Of a stretch of 64,000 nucleotides of DNA, positions 1-12,000 are shown piece after piece (positions within the stretch are counted from its first letter, which is position 1; every line of letters begins with the position of its first letter). The DNA comes from Rhabditoides inermis. Taxonomy: Eukaryota; Nematoda; Chromadorea; Rhabditida; Rhabditidae. The notes under the pieces are model-generated. The model saw nothing but the letters and a program-made list of their open reading frames with translations. It did not search any database and was not told the DNA's origin. A program made the position numbers and the translations under genes. Where the stretch lies: assembly GCA_963966185.1 (NCBI GenBank), contig CAWZYM010000272.1, forward strand, positions 1,280,501 through 1,344,500, given 5' to 3'.

Positions 1-1286
1 GAGGCGAGATCAGTCTCTTCACACTTCACACTACTCCCTAAATTCCCCTCCAATCACGCTTTACCTCCAATTGTCCCCGGACACTACTTTACACCGCTTT
101 CAGCTTATAAACCATGTTGTACGAAGAGATTCAAGAGGAGCTCTCATGGCGTGATCTTCAGAAATCATTTTTAAAACCATTTTGAGTAGCTGTATCACAT
201 GTAGATTGAAGTGTTTTTGGCCATATCGGGAAGAAGCTTGGCTGATTGAACGATTCTTCGATGATTGACCCATACAGGCGTGGCTCCATATCGTTTCGCT
301 GGCAGTAGCGACTATCGGCGCCTCATACTACTCGCACTTTGATCAGTGGACGTGGACCGATTTGGCTCCCCTCTCATATAGAAAGTGGGCGCCTGGTGAG
401 CTTCGCAACAACATTCTTTTTCAAATTCAAGCTATTACTGGAGAACCATCGGGTAGTGAGTGCGTGTTCATGCAAATGAATGGCGGTCTATGGAAGACAG
501 CTGCGTGCAACGCGAGTTTCTTGTCTCAACGACAGCGTCAACCACACAACTCCAGGTTTCCAAACCCTTCGTGGGTTTGGAAACTCCCGCTGCGCCATGC
601 GGCGATGGCTGGTCGTATTTCCAAGCTACCCACAGTTGTTAATACAAAGTAAATTAGTTGTACAGTGAATTGTTCTCTTGTCTACTTATCGACTCATTTA
701 TTATTTTACTTATTAGCTTTCAGCCTAATTTTCAAAGCACTGATAGTCGTACTTTTAACGATGCGGAAGCTACATGTGTTTCTTTTGGTGGACATTTGGC
801 ATCCGTTAACTACTGGATGGATTACGTTTGGACAGTAGGTATGGATGGTCTATAACTCTATATCATAATAAGTCATATAATAAATCAAATGTATCACTCA
901 TGTGGCTCCTATTGTCCTGTAACTCCTGATAGCAACAACTTTTCCGCCATCAGATCATCAGATCAATGAAACAGTCACTTTTACATAAACTCTCATTTCA
1001 GAGTGTCCGTTGACGTGGACTCCATGGTCGAGTATCCACTCTAACGGAAGCGGTTGGATGAACACGGATGGCAGTCCACTCGATATTGTTTTCCCTCTGC
1101 CAGTAGACGCGGGCGGCAACGAGTGTCTTGCTACGACTGCTGTCGTCAGTAACACCGACGCCTGGTACACGTCCGTCTTAATATATATATCCTGTATAAT
1201 GGTTCCTGACGGTCCCTGAACCATATAAGACCGTTCCCTGCGACCTCCCGCACTATTTCATTTGCAAAAAAACTGCTCATCAGTGA
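1..1286 (+). pseudogene. C-type lectin gene, 3' part, copy 1 (probable pseudogene)
   Basis: Two C-type lectin-like domains are readable. Exon 278-648 begins in a frame giving AWLHIVSLA, then QWTWTD and the Cys-rich end ECVFMQMNGGLWKTAACN. The same exon continues one frame over into PCGDGWSYFQATHSC, the start of a second domain. Exons 724-838, 1002-1174 and 1230-1286 carry it on (FNDAEATCVSFGGHLASV; NTDGSPLD; VPCDLPHYFICKK) and end at TGA 1284-1286, with AATAAA at 1339. Phases agree at 838/1002, and the last intron would be only 55 bp with a weak donor. Two lesions argue for a pseudogene: the frame change near 512-545 and an in-frame TAA at 640-642 just after the first Cys of domain 2. Nematode proteins of this type are usually secreted and often linked to immunity. 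The 5' exon lies outside the window but is seen in the copy at 28 kb. Confidence 0.72.
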
Positions 1287-1554
1287 ATGGCCGCGAAAAT
1301 CGTTTCAATGATCGCATTTTGTTGTGTAATTATTATCGAATAAAGTTCCGTCGATGCAGCGCGATTTCTCGAAGAATTCAGTTGGTGCAATGTATATATA
1401 ATCAATTATTTTTTAAGAAGTTAATTGATTTAATTTAATTGACCGTGGTCAAAGTTCAATCTACATACATGTGCAGCGCTAACCATACCAGATAATTGTT
1501 AATTGAAATCCATGCGTGACGGTTTCGCAATCGATTGTTTTAAAGCCCATCTCG

Positions 1555-1555
1555 G

Positions 1556-1593
<38 letters not shown>

Positions 1594-1626
1594 GAGAGAG
1601 AGAGAGAGGGGAGAGAGAAGAGAGAG

Positions 1627-1658
<32 letters not shown>

Positions 1659-1750
1659 AGGAGAAAGAGGAGAAAGAGAGAAAGAGAGAGAGAAGAGAGA
1701 GAGAGGAGAGAGAGAGAGAGGAGAGAGAGAAGAGAGAGGAGAGAGAGAGG
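1555..1750. repeat. GA/CT microsatellite at the lectin-Srx junction
   Basis: An almost pure (GA)n tract with GGAG and GAAAG interruptions. It lies where the duplicated lectin block ends and the last recognisable Srx exon on the minus strand runs out, so it marks a rearrangement or assembly breakpoint. The second lectin copy meets a longer GA tract at the same place. Confidence 0.95.
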
Positions 1751-2148
1751 ATTTCTCCCAGAAACACGCAGGCTTGGAAGCACACCTGCAATTGGTGCTA
1801 CGCATCACTGAGATTCGTGTGATGGGGTAAGTAGAGTGAGGTGGACTCTGAGGCCTTCTGCTTGAAGAGGCGTTTGAGTTCGTACCTGTTTGAGAAAATT
1901 GATCTGTATTTGCTGCATGGCGTTTGATCCGTAGTTTTTCTGAAGATTTTTTTTGATTCACAGTTTAAACACGTGTTGCTTACTATTCGATTGTAGACGT
2001 AGACTTTTACGAACGTGATTATGTCAATCACACATATGAGAAAAAGAAATGTCATCGTCCTGAAATGAACCATATGTGTGTTATGGTTGATTTTTTTGTA
2101 TACGTCTTTTTCCAAACATAAATAAATATTCTTGAACATATTTATAGG

Positions 2149-2149
<1 letters not shown>

Positions 2150-2200
<51 letters not shown>
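2150..2200. repeat. GA microsatellite in an Srx intron
   Basis: Pure (GA)n tract of about 50 bp directly beside the donor of the 2310-2214 Srx exon. It is CT-rich on the gene's sense strand. Confidence 0.95.
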
Positions 2201-2203
<3 letters not shown>

Positions 2204-3672
2204 GAGCGCTTACTTGAGGAAGTCAAACTTGTATCCGATTTCTTGACAGAACTCGTCCGGAATGAAGTTGAACGACCAGGAGTCGTCGTAGTAGACCAGC
2301 AGACAACCCTCTGAACAATAACATTTTTCAGTCGATGCCCTTAACCACTTGTTTTACCCGACTGAACTATGGTGGCAATAAACTTTTACTACTAGAAACT
2401 AGAATACAACGAAACCTTTCAACTATCGGCTGTTGAGCGCATTGTTGAAATGTGTTATTTGAGACGAACATCACGGATTCTCGATTATTCCTCTAACCCA
2501 AAGCAATTTCATTCACTCTTGCGTTCCTCTAGCTACATATATTTCAAAATGTTGAAGGACAAGCGTTGCGCTTTTTGTCGGGATTTAATACAGGTGATAC
2601 AGACACTGACTGTAAGTGTAAAAGTAGAGGGATGTGGTGATAGACGTGCACCACATGACGAAGACGAGACACCGGGCGAGTCGTGACGTGAAGTACTGCA
2701 AAAGAGTCGTATGCATCGTATGATTGATGTTTCTTGAAAATCAACGTTTTCTGTTTCTATCCCTGATGTTTTTTGACGTGTGCTATTTTTTATTATGTAT
2801 TCTAGAAAACCGCCGAAAAAGCGCAAAACTGGGCGACCCAGAACCGCGTTTTATTAGCGACTACTTACCGTACGATTTTTTTCAAATATTTTGTTTGAAA
2901 CAAACTACTTGTTGTGAAAACAGTTGTTTTGTAACGACGGCACTCTCACTATGATCACAACTTTTGCCAATCGGATCCTTAGAGCGAATGTTCCAATGCA
3001 CGACTTGTTTTGTTTTCAAAGGAAGAATTGATTTGAAACAACAATAATAATAAAATTATGCTAATAGTCGAATTTCGGTGGAAAGTTCATGTTTATAATA
3101 ATAATAATAAGTTTATTACCGTGTTTATTTAGAGATCCAGTTCAATACAGCAAAATGAGCAATGGCATACGGTATGAGAAAAAAGTGTAAAACGATACAG
3201 AAAGCATCGAATGTTGACTACAGTCTACGAGTCTTCGAATCTGGCAACAAATGGGAATTACTTTCTAGGAAGGAATTTACAGTTTCATGTTTTGCAGACA
3301 TTACTATGAAAGGTTATGGCACCTAGGATCAGTTTGCGAAACGACAAAGGTGACAAAGATCATTCATTTTTGTGGCGCGGCTTTTTTGATTGGCATGCCG
3401 GCATCTTCAAAGAACAATTATCGTTTGAAAGCGCTGGTTTCACGGCTCGGCGCGCATTCACAGATATAGGGGACAGCAGACGTCCGCGAAGCAAACACGC
3501 AACGCGTCACTCATGTAAAAGAAACTTGAACCGTCAATTTTGTCAATGTATAAGCACCGAGAAACATGGTCTCATATAGTCGGATTGGATCCTATATGTT
3601 ATCCGTGACATTTCACATGTTGTGCAGTTTTGTGAAACACAACGTGTAGGCTTCAAATATTAGAAACGCTCC

Positions 3673-3748
3673 GTTGAGAAGGAATCGAACACGTGGGCAA
3701 CACTCACCTATTGCGCGCTGGCGGCGCGCTCTACCACTGCGTCATTGA
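3673..3748 (-). other. tRNA-like segment (not called a functional tRNA)
   Basis: The minus strand reads TGACGCAGTGGTAGAGCGC, like a Pol III A box, followed about 45 bp later by GTGTTCGATTCC, like a B box. No convincing cloverleaf was folded by eye. It most likely belongs to the surrounding transposable element. Confidence 0.45.
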
Positions 3749-3854
3749 GACTCGTTCTGAGAGGTCATCGAATTTCAAAGATGTGTTTGTTCGTTATTTC
3801 TCATCATTGTGCACTGAAAAGGCCAGTGGAGCTATATGGGCTCTTTCTTTGATC

Positions 3855-3935
3855 TCTTCACCACTGCCTCTATGGCGCAGTGGTGGTGCGCCCCTCCAGC
3901 GCACAATTGTTGCGAGCTGTCCATGGGTTTGATTT
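3855..3935 (+). other. tRNA-like segment (not called a functional tRNA)
   Basis: The plus strand has TATGGCGCAGTGGTGGTGCG (A-box-like) and GGGTTTGATTTC (B-box-like) about 50 bp apart. It points away from the minus-strand tRNA-like segment in the same TIR element. The stems are poor. Confidence 0.4.
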
Positions 3936-5569
3936 CTACTCTTGGACTTGGAAGTGTTTTGGAAATTTGAAGACATACACGCTATGTTGCACGAAACTGC
4001 ACAACATGTGAAATGTCACGAATGGCATGTAGAATCCAATCTGACTGTCCAGAGTGCAAGTGATTCTTTTTTATTCTTTTCGCGGTTACCGAGTGTTGGT
4101 TGTTTGCTGGAGCAAACCGCGACGCGAAAATCACACGTAACGAGTGTGTCTGAGTTCACTGTTCAGTGAACAAACAAGTGGTAGTACCACCGTCCGCTTC
4201 TCCTCACGACTACAGGATAGATAAAATGCGAATAAACGCGAGATCAAAGTTTTTTTTACAGTGCCCGGCAAACTATGTATCTCCCTAAACAACAGTTCAT
4301 GTCACTTCTTCGCCACATTTTGCAGCAGGTTCATAGGCTGATGTCTGCGCACCCCCCGTGTCTCACTTACCTTCATGTACTTCATCGGGGTGAAAATCGC
4401 TAAGAAGCGGTTGATGGAGATGACAAAGTGAGAGAAGACGGTGATGTCGTAGCACATTAACAGAAGAGTGCCGACGTGCCCGGAGACTGATGGACGCTTG
4501 AAGGAAGCGAGGTCTCTTCAAACAAATGCGATTTCATGCATTATTTCACAAAAAAAGAGAAAAGATTCAAACGCAACATTTTGTGTAAATCAACTCCTTA
4601 TCAGATTCTAAGCGCGTTTGTGTCATAATACTGTGAGAGAAGAGCGATTTTTTGTCATGAAATACTGTAAAAAGTCTTTTGTCGTGTTTTTATGCATACA
4701 TCAACTTTTGTTTTTTCCTCATCACTATTCATTCATCTGTTCAAATTCTACGATGAGTTGTTGAACATTTTCAAGTTATGCTACGTTGATATTATGATAC
4801 TACTTACATACATATTTGCGTGAAGTCTAGAGGCTGAAGCACTCACAACAGCACAGTTGGCGCGAAGAAGAACGTCCAGCAGGCGAGAAAGATCGTATTC
4901 GAGAGAATCTGTAGTAGTTGATTGACAGATTACCTTATTTACCACAGAACAAAGCTAAAACGTCAGCACTCATGTCTCTAGCGTTTGGAGTCTCTAGCGT
5001 ATTCAAACGGTAGTTATGCTTCTAAACATAACTTTTCAAGTTTATTCCGTAAATAATCTTACTTTTCTGCAATAGCGCCAGAAGGAGATATAGTCATGCT
5101 CTGATTAGACTACATACTTTTGAAAACGACCTGTCAAACAACAAGCAGCATAGCACAATGACTGATGAGTGAGGAGATCGGAAAGGAAAAAAAGAGATTA
5201 TATTTCCGCTGCTGTCTTTATTTTGCTGTGTGATAACAAACAACTCATTTTGTTGAAAGGTGTCCTAAACTCTGTTAACAACTGTGTTTCGCATGAAAAA
5301 CTTTAAGTGAGTGGCCGTAACAAGACTTTGAAGAGCTATAGAATGTCTGTTGGGTGCTTGCTGAAAAGTACCTGTCCAGTGGCGAGGACGCCAAACGAGT
5401 TGTGAAGCGACTTGACGTGGCGAATCAAAGCACTGAGGACGACATTGGTGACCAGACCGGACGCGGAGATCTGAGAGTCACCATCAGCATGCTTTTTTTC
5501 TTTCTGAAGGCCTTCACTGACCAGAAAGAGAATGGCTCCCGCAATGAAGTGCTCCGGTACGTTCATGGT

Positions 5570-6342
5570 CGCGAATCACTTTGAAGTCTTCTTTTAGACC
5601 GTTTTGCTGAAATTCGAAAGGCGTTTTTGTCTACTACCGCATCTTTGGTTATTGATAGAAAAATTTAGTATTAGGTTAGTTAAACATTAATGCAAAGTGT
5701 ATAACTATAGCGAATCAGTAATCCGTGGTTGAAAAAAGGGAAATGATCTTTTTATGTCTCTCTCACTGACACAAAAGATAAGCGAAAATAAATCCACACT
5801 ATCACACTATGACACCACCGCACCATATTGCCCAAACCCAAAATACAAAAAAAGCGGATGACAATGAGATTGCGAACGTGTAGAAACAATGTACCGTTAG
5901 CGAATGAAACTCGAGTTTTGTATATTGAAGTGTTTATTTCCACGGCAAGAGAGAAGTAATAACGATAAAAGGCAAGCATGAAAAATATGTGGCTAAACAA
6001 GGCTAACCCTAGGCTGACCAATGCAAGTGGTCAGCTACTTATTGGGGGGCCCTCACGTTACATAAAAATTGTACAAAAATGATAGGTTAACAACATCAAC
6101 GACGTTCAGTGAAAACGCACTAGCAGAAAGAAACGATAGTGCTCATTTAACGTTCAAAAATGAGTCCCGCCTATCCTTAGAGAAACGGAAATGTGTTAGG
6201 GTGGTGACATTGTTGGTCACCCACATTCATAAGGATTATGAACCCCAATCAAGTTTTCCATGGACAAGTAGAACCGTGCCACTCATACCTAAATACATAC
6301 AGTTTTTCTTCGATAGCTCTCCATATATAGATATACAGAAAT
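5570..6342. other. Intergenic stretch with one dispersed repeat
   Basis: No gene was recognised. The only structured part is 5927-6052, a 126-bp repeat found again at 48706-48833 in the same orientation (shared core TTTCCACGGCAAGAGAGAAG and GCAAGTGGTCAGCTACTTAT). Confidence 0.6.
5927..6052 (+). repeat. Dispersed repeat family R2, copy 1
   Basis: Matches 48706-48833 along its whole length, by eye at roughly 85% identity, ending in GGGGCCCT against GAGGCCCT. It has no inverted ends and no coding potential, and is probably a fragment of a non-autonomous element. Confidence 0.75.
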
Positions 6343-6605
6343 TGCCAGTCAAACGGCCCAAAAGATTTGCTTTCACACCCCTGATTTTCACCCCTTCTGA
6401 GCGGTCGGTGCTCTAGCATTCGCATATCCGGACTTGCAAATTACTGCGGGTGCTTCACTATTCCGTTCTTTTATCACCATAGCGCATTGTCGCCTCTCAC
6501 TCACCGCTAACGTGGATATGCGAATGCTAGAGCGTCGATCGCTCAGAAGGAATCAGAATCAGATGTTTTTGCCAAATTGGCCGAAAAGAGCCGTTTGACC
6601 TGCCA
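6343..6605. mobile_element. TIR element (MITE C)
   Basis: A foldback of about 260 bp. The left arm has CCTTCTGAGCGGTCGG and GCTCTAGCATTCGCATATCC; the right arm has GGATATGCGAATGCTAGAGC and CGCTCAGAAGG in reverse order. The outer ends TGCCAGTCAAACGG and CCGTTTGACCTGCCA also pair, with one mismatch region. No ORF is present. Confidence 0.75.
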
Positions 6606-6620
6606 CCTCTGTGGTTTTAT

Positions 6621-6778
6621 GTTCGCAATAAGTTGCGCGCTGTGGGGTATATCGAAGGAATACGGAGAGTCAGTTTCCGGCAAAAGCGCGCCAAACTAGA
6701 AAGACAGATAGTAATAGTTATGTCACCGTATTTTGATCTGCAAGCGAAGTAGATCGAAAACTATCGCTCTGGCGCAAT
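6621..6778 (+). repeat. Dispersed repeat DR-1, copy 1
   Basis: Shares order and motifs with 45083-45230 and 58381-58525: TCGCAATAA, GGCAA.A.CGCGC, ATGGCACCGT.TT or a variant, and AGATCGAAAACTATCG near the end. It directly follows MITE C. No coding potential was seen. Confidence 0.75.
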
Positions 6779-6799
6779 ACAGTGTAACGAAGAGAAATT

Positions 6800-7817
6800 T
6801 TTATGGTTCAAAACTGGCGGTGATTGTCTGCGTTTAGACAAACATCATGATGTCAATGAGACAGTATTTTTGAAATAAAAAAATAAATATGTAAATGCCA
6901 GAAATGTCCATTCCGTCGCAGTTGTTTTGATAACCGAGTCAAGTGTACACGAAAACGTATGTTTGTAGGATGATGAAAATGTGTTCATGCAAACGCTGGT
7001 TGCAAAACGACATGAAGTTTCATCAACGACCCCTCTTTCTTCAAGTTACAACTCTACACTCTACACTAGATTTCATGTCACTTGAAAAGCGCAACTTATA
7101 TGCAATTGACATGCATCGTGCAATTGACTGGTGCAATTTCTAATAGCAAGGACGGTGTTAAAACTGCAAAATTTGACATACCATTAAATGAACAGTTTTT
7201 GCTGCTTCGAACTTTGTTTGACGAGAACAGCTTTGACGTATATAGTGGTGTTATCACGTGCGTTTCTGCGTTAAGTGCGTTTCTGTCATCGAAGTACACA
7301 ATAGCAGAAATGCCACTTGATGAATGGTAATTGTCACGTATCCACATGTCTCTAGAGACCACGACTCGATTTTGACGGTTTGCTTCAGTAGTTAGAACAG
7401 GTCATCCTACATTGTCAAAAACAGAATTCGGTGTCTTGGATGTGTTTTTTGGGAAGCACAACCGACGCATACTGACAACTCAAGTTTCACAAGTTTGTTA
7501 GAACTTAGGTGTGTGTTTAGTTATTTCTAGTCATTTCTTGTTTTCATCACGACAAACTTTTACCACTAACCGAAGCTAGCGCTAATTTACATGTAGGACT
7601 GCGTACAGTTGTGAAATGAGTTAACTCACAAAAACCTTACCATAACGCGATCCGCCGATTGACTGGTCTGTTACGCACGTCGGCGAGCTGAAAATGACTT
7701 TTCAATCGCCAGTCAACACTTCATTTTCAAATGAACCGGTAATGTTTTACAACCGATAATGTTTTACTGATGTTAACTGTTTCGTTGAACTATTTTTTTT
7801 TTCAAATGTGCTCATTA
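6800..7817. other. Intergenic, nothing recognised
   Basis: AT-rich sequence without a supported gene, RNA or repeat. Short open frames (about 6943-7362) overlap on both strands and carry no family motif. Confidence 0.5.
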
Positions 7818-8413
7818 TCCACCGCCTCCCCCTATAAAATTTGCTATGGTGTCTGCGTGTTTGTCGTTCCACATTTGCACAGAGCTTCCCGCTACAGCTA
7901 CTGGAATGTGGTTTCAGACTCAAGCTCAGTTGGTACCTGAGATGCAGGATTCTATCTGACAGCTCATTTGCATAACTCCTTATAGGGGTTTACTAAGAAT
8001 TCGCCATTTGGACATAGAATCTGACCGATGATTATTCTATGTAAAGTATGCTTCGTTTTTGAGTTACTGAGTTCTCCTTTTAGAGTTGGGCTACGGTAGA
8101 GATCGTGATTTAAATTTTAGTATTTCACCTCAATTGCATACCTCCAAATACAGTTAATTTGTATCTCTGTCAGTTTTGATGCTACAAGTAAACAAAAAAG
8201 TAAACAAGTTCAAAACTTATTCTAAATGTGTCTAAGATGCACTAGAAGATGAGTTGGTTCGTTGGTTCCTAGATTCTCGTGCAGCAAAAGATCAAATTCA
8301 GTCCCTTCATTAGAACCAAGTCGATTCCTTCGTGGCCGATTCCTTGGTCTGCAGGGTTTTATGCACTTTTAAACGATCGCCATGTCTTCAGATTCAGTAG
8401 TGGTAGATTCTGA
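7818..8413 (+). repeat. Single 596-bp unit of the 601-bp type
   Basis: Starts TCCACCGCCTCCCCCTATAA and is nearly the same as the four units at 15075-17478, differing mainly by a 5-bp TAGAT duplication present in those. It is preceded by ...CATTA, so insertion would be between A and T, as Helitrons prefer. Sequence continues past the point where the tandem copies stop. Confidence 0.85.
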
Positions 8414-8760
8414 GGACTGTCAGTAAATCTAGACGTTTATCACTATACCTGCGATCATTCTCAAATCTCTAACACTTTTCTACGATTTATTACGAATTTT
8501 CAAAATTTTCGGTCCTTGAACCCAAATGGTGCAATGACCGTCTTTTTTCAATGGAAGTTGGCTGTTATTCCGGCCGTTGGCCGATATTTCGGCCGCCCAT
8601 CGTCTGTTCTCTCACGACTCATTGGGCATGTCATAACTTTCGCTTAAGTGACAGTTAAGAGTTTCATTTCATAATTTAATTATCATTACACTCATATCAT
8701 CTACTATGAATATTTTTAGAATTTTAACGAAGTTTTGAAATTTTCAAAGTTTCGTCGCCT

Positions 8761-10038
8761 TTCTGCCCCTGCCGGCTCCCTTAAATTTGCTATGGCGTGT
8801 GTCTGTTTGTTTGTTTGTTTGTTTGTTTGTTTGTTTGTTTGTCCAGAGGTCTCCAGCTCTATGGCGTCGACCTAGAAACTTCTCCTTATAGGGTTAGAGT
8901 TGATATAGTCCTGTGACGCTCGCGTTTACCTGGCACCTCATTTGCATAATTCCTTATATGGGTTCGCTAAGAACTCTGGACTTAGAATCTGAAACTTGTG
9001 ACGTTTCTATATGAACTCTGTCAGTTTTAGACCTAGAGACTTGATACTTGGTACAAGTAACAAGTAAACAACGTCAAAATTTTTGGTAAACAACAACAGT
9101 AAACAAGTAAACAAATAAGTAAACAACTCCAAATCTCTTTTAAAATTTATCTAACGTGTACTAGACCAAGTACTCAGTTCATATTTATTGTTTACAAGTC
9201 ATGTAAACAAGTAAACAAATCTGTAAACAACTCAGAAATGTGTTTTAAAGGTCTTCAACGTGTAGTACACAAATTACTAAGTTCGATTTTGTTGTTTATT
9301 TGAGATGTAAACAAGTAAACAAATAAGTAAACAACTCCAAATCTCATTCTAAAGGTATCTAACGTGTACTTGACCAAGTACTGAGTTCATATTTATTGTT
9401 TCTGCCCCTGCCGGCTCCCTTAAATTTGCTATGGCGTGTGTCTGTTTGTTTGTTTGTTTGTTTGTTTGTTTGTTTGTTTGTCCAGAGGTCTCCAGCTCTA
9501 TGGCGTCGACCTAGAAACTTCTCCTTATAGGGTTACAGTTGATATAGTCCTGTGACGCTCGCGTTTACCTGGCACCTCATTTGCATAATTCCTTATATGG
9601 GTTCGCTAAGAACTCTGGACTTAGAATCTGAAACTTGTGACGTTTCTATATGAACTCTGTCAGTTTTAGACCTAGAGACTTGATACTTGGTACAAGTAAC
9701 AAGTAAACAACGTCAAAATTTTTGGTAAACAACAACAGTAAACAAGTAAACAAATAAGTAAACAACTCCAAATCTCTTTTAAAATTTATCTAACGTGTAC
9801 TAGACCAAGTACTCAGTTCATATTTATTGTTTACAAGTCATGTAAACAAGTAAACAAATCTGTAAACAACTCAGAAATGTGTTTTAAAGGTCTTCAACGT
9901 GTAGTACACAAATTACTAAGTTCGATTTTGTTGTTTATTTGAGATGTAAACAAGTAAACAAATAAGTAAACAACTCCAAATCTCATTCTAAAGGTATCTA
10001 ACGTGTACTTGACCAAGTACTGAGTTCATATTTATTGT
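8761..10038 (+). repeat. 639-bp tandem duplication
   Basis: TTCTGCCCCTGCCGGCTCCC occurs at 8761 and again at 9400, with the intervening 639 bp repeated almost perfectly. Each copy starts with the TTTGCTATGG leader, a (TTTG)n run and many AAGTAAACAA motifs. Confidence 0.92.
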
Positions 10039-10079
10039 TTACAAGTCATGTAAACAAGTGAACAAAAAGGTAAACAACG

Positions 10080-12000
10080 CCAAGCTACAGTCTTTCATAG
10101 CTACAGTCTTGATACTTGGTATAGGTACAAAGTACTGGAGTACAAACTGTTTGGAATACAACTTATTTAATCAAACCTCATTTGTATACTCCAAATAGGG
10201 TCATGCTTATATCTCAGGTTCTTTCATAGCTACAGTCTTGATACTTGGTATATATACAAAGTACTAGAGTACAAACTGTTTGGAAAACAACTTTTTTAAT
10301 TCAACCTCATTTGCATACTCCAAATAAGGTCATGTTTATATCTCAGGTTCTTTTATAGCTACAATCTTGATAATTGGTATAAGTACAAAGTACTTCAGTA
10401 CAACCTGTTGGGTATACAACTTATTTACTTAAAGCTCATTATAATATCCCAAATAAGGTCATGTTCATATCTCAGCTCCTATTAGATCTACATTCTTCAT
10501 CCTTAGCTTACAGTATGGAGTACTGGAATACAATTGGTTTAGAATAGATCTTATCTAATTATACGTCATTTGCTTATACCAAATAAGGTCATGTTTATAT
10601 CTCAGCTCATATTATAGCTATGATTTTTATACTTGCTATAAGTACGAATTACTTGAGTACAAACTGTTTGTTATACAAATAATCTAATTATACCTCATTT
10701 GCATACTCCAAATAGGGTCATGCTTATATCTCAGGTTCTTTCATAGCTACAGTCTTGATACTTGGTATATATACAAAGTACTAGAGTACAAACTGTTTGG
10801 AAAACAACTTTTTAAATTAAACCTCATTTGCATACTCCAAATAAGGTCATGTTTATATCTCAGGTTCTTTTATAGCTACAATCTTGATAATTGGTATAAG
10901 TACAAAGTACTTCAGTACAACCTGTTGGGTATACAACTTATTTACTTAAAGCTCATTATAATATCCCAAATAAGGTCATGTTCATATCTCAGCTCCTATT
11001 AGATCTACATTCTTCATGCTTAGCTTACAGTATGGAGTACTGGAGTACAATTGGTTTAGAATAGATCTTATCTAATTATACGTCATTTGCTTATACCAAA
11101 TAGGGTCATGTTTATATCTCAGCTCATATTATAGCTATGATTTTTATACTTGCTATAAGTACGAATTACTTGAGTACAAACTGTTTGTTATACAACTAAT
11201 CTAATTATACCTCATTCGCATACTCCAAATAAGGTCATGCTTATATCTCAGATTCTTTCATAGCTACAGTCTTGATACTTGGTATATGTACAAAGTACTG
11301 GAGTACAAACTGTTTGGAATACAACCTATTTAATTGAACCTCATTTGCATACTCCAAATAAGGTCATGTTTATATCTCAGGTTCTTTTATAGCTACAATC
11401 TTGATACTTTGTATAAGTACAAAGTACTTCAGTACAACCTGTTAGGTATACAACTTATTTACTTAAAGCTCAGTATAATATCCCAAAAAAGGTCATGTTC
11501 ATATCTCAGCTCCTAATATAGCTACAATCTTGATACTTGGTATAAGTACAAAGTACTTGAGTACAAACTGTTTGATATATAACTTATTTAATTAAACCTC
11601 ATTTGAATATTCCAAATAGGGTCATGTGTATATCTCGGGTCATGTTATAGCTTCAATCTTTATACTTAGTATAAGTACAAAGTACTCGAGTACAAATTGT
11701 TTGGTATACAACTTATTTAATTAACCTCATTTAATATCCTAATTAAGGTCATGTTTATATCTCAGCTCATTTTATAGCTACAATCTTGATACTTGCTATA
11801 ACTACAAAATACTTGAGTACAAACTGTTTCGTATACAAATTATTTAATTAAACCTCATTTACATATCCCTAATAAGGTCATGTTCATTTCTCGGCTTCTA
11901 TTATAGCTACAATCTTGATACTTGTAAAAATACAAAGTACTTGAGAACAAACTGTTTGGTATACAACTTATTTAAATAAACCTCATTTGCATACTCCAAA
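10080..12000 (+). repeat. 129-bp satellite with a four-monomer higher-order repeat
   Basis: TCATG anchors recur at 10201, 10330, 10459, 10589, 10718, 10847, 10976, 11106, 11235, 11364, 11493, 11622, 11749 and 11878. Monomers differ in type (A, B, C, D), and the order ABCD repeats exactly every 517 bp (10201 to 10718 to 11235). Reverse-complement monomers with the same spacing lie at about 56120-56838. Confidence 0.9.

Larger units (their letters stand above)
3579..4045. mobile_element. TIR element (MITE B) holding two tRNA-like segments
   Basis: The ends are inverted repeats about 75 bp long, from GTCGGATTGGATCC on the left to the complement GAATCCAATCTGAC on the right, both including the block CACATGTTGTGCAGTTT. 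Inside lie two tRNA-like segments in divergent orientation (minus about 3673-3748, plus about 3855-3935). A second copy of one end is at 26466-26534. It sits inside the long intron of the Srx remnant. No coding capacity was seen, so it is non-autonomous. Confidence 0.7.
1751..5566 (-). pseudogene. Srx-like serpentine chemoreceptor, truncated
   Basis: Exons on the minus strand in gene order: 5566-5522 (start MNVPEHFIAGAILFL), 5470-5372 (NVVLSALIRHVKSLHNSFG), 4908-4847, 4515-4371 (SHFVISINRFLAIFTPMKY, the Srx-type NRF...P..Y loop), 2310-2214 (CLLVYYDDSWSFNFIPDEFC), 2059-1984 (CVIDIITFVKVYVYNR), 1939-1886 (QQIQINFLKQ) and 1785-~1751 (VCFQACVFLGEI). Phases fit across most junctions. No exon for the TM4 region was found between 4371 and 2310, and phases there do not join, so one exon is missing or unrecognised. 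The last exon runs straight into CT microsatellite after GEI, so the end of TM6, TM7 and the stop are absent. Family members are sensory G-protein-coupled receptors of about 300 residues in chemosensory cilia. The family call rests on motif memory; Srw or another Srx relative is possible. Confidence 0.7.

Noticed and set aside
1503..1830. Long Arg-Glu or Ser-Leu repeat proteins over GA/CT tracts (also 29.5-30.1, 36.5 and 52.6 kb)
   Set aside because: These frames are translations of microsatellite and exist on both strands.
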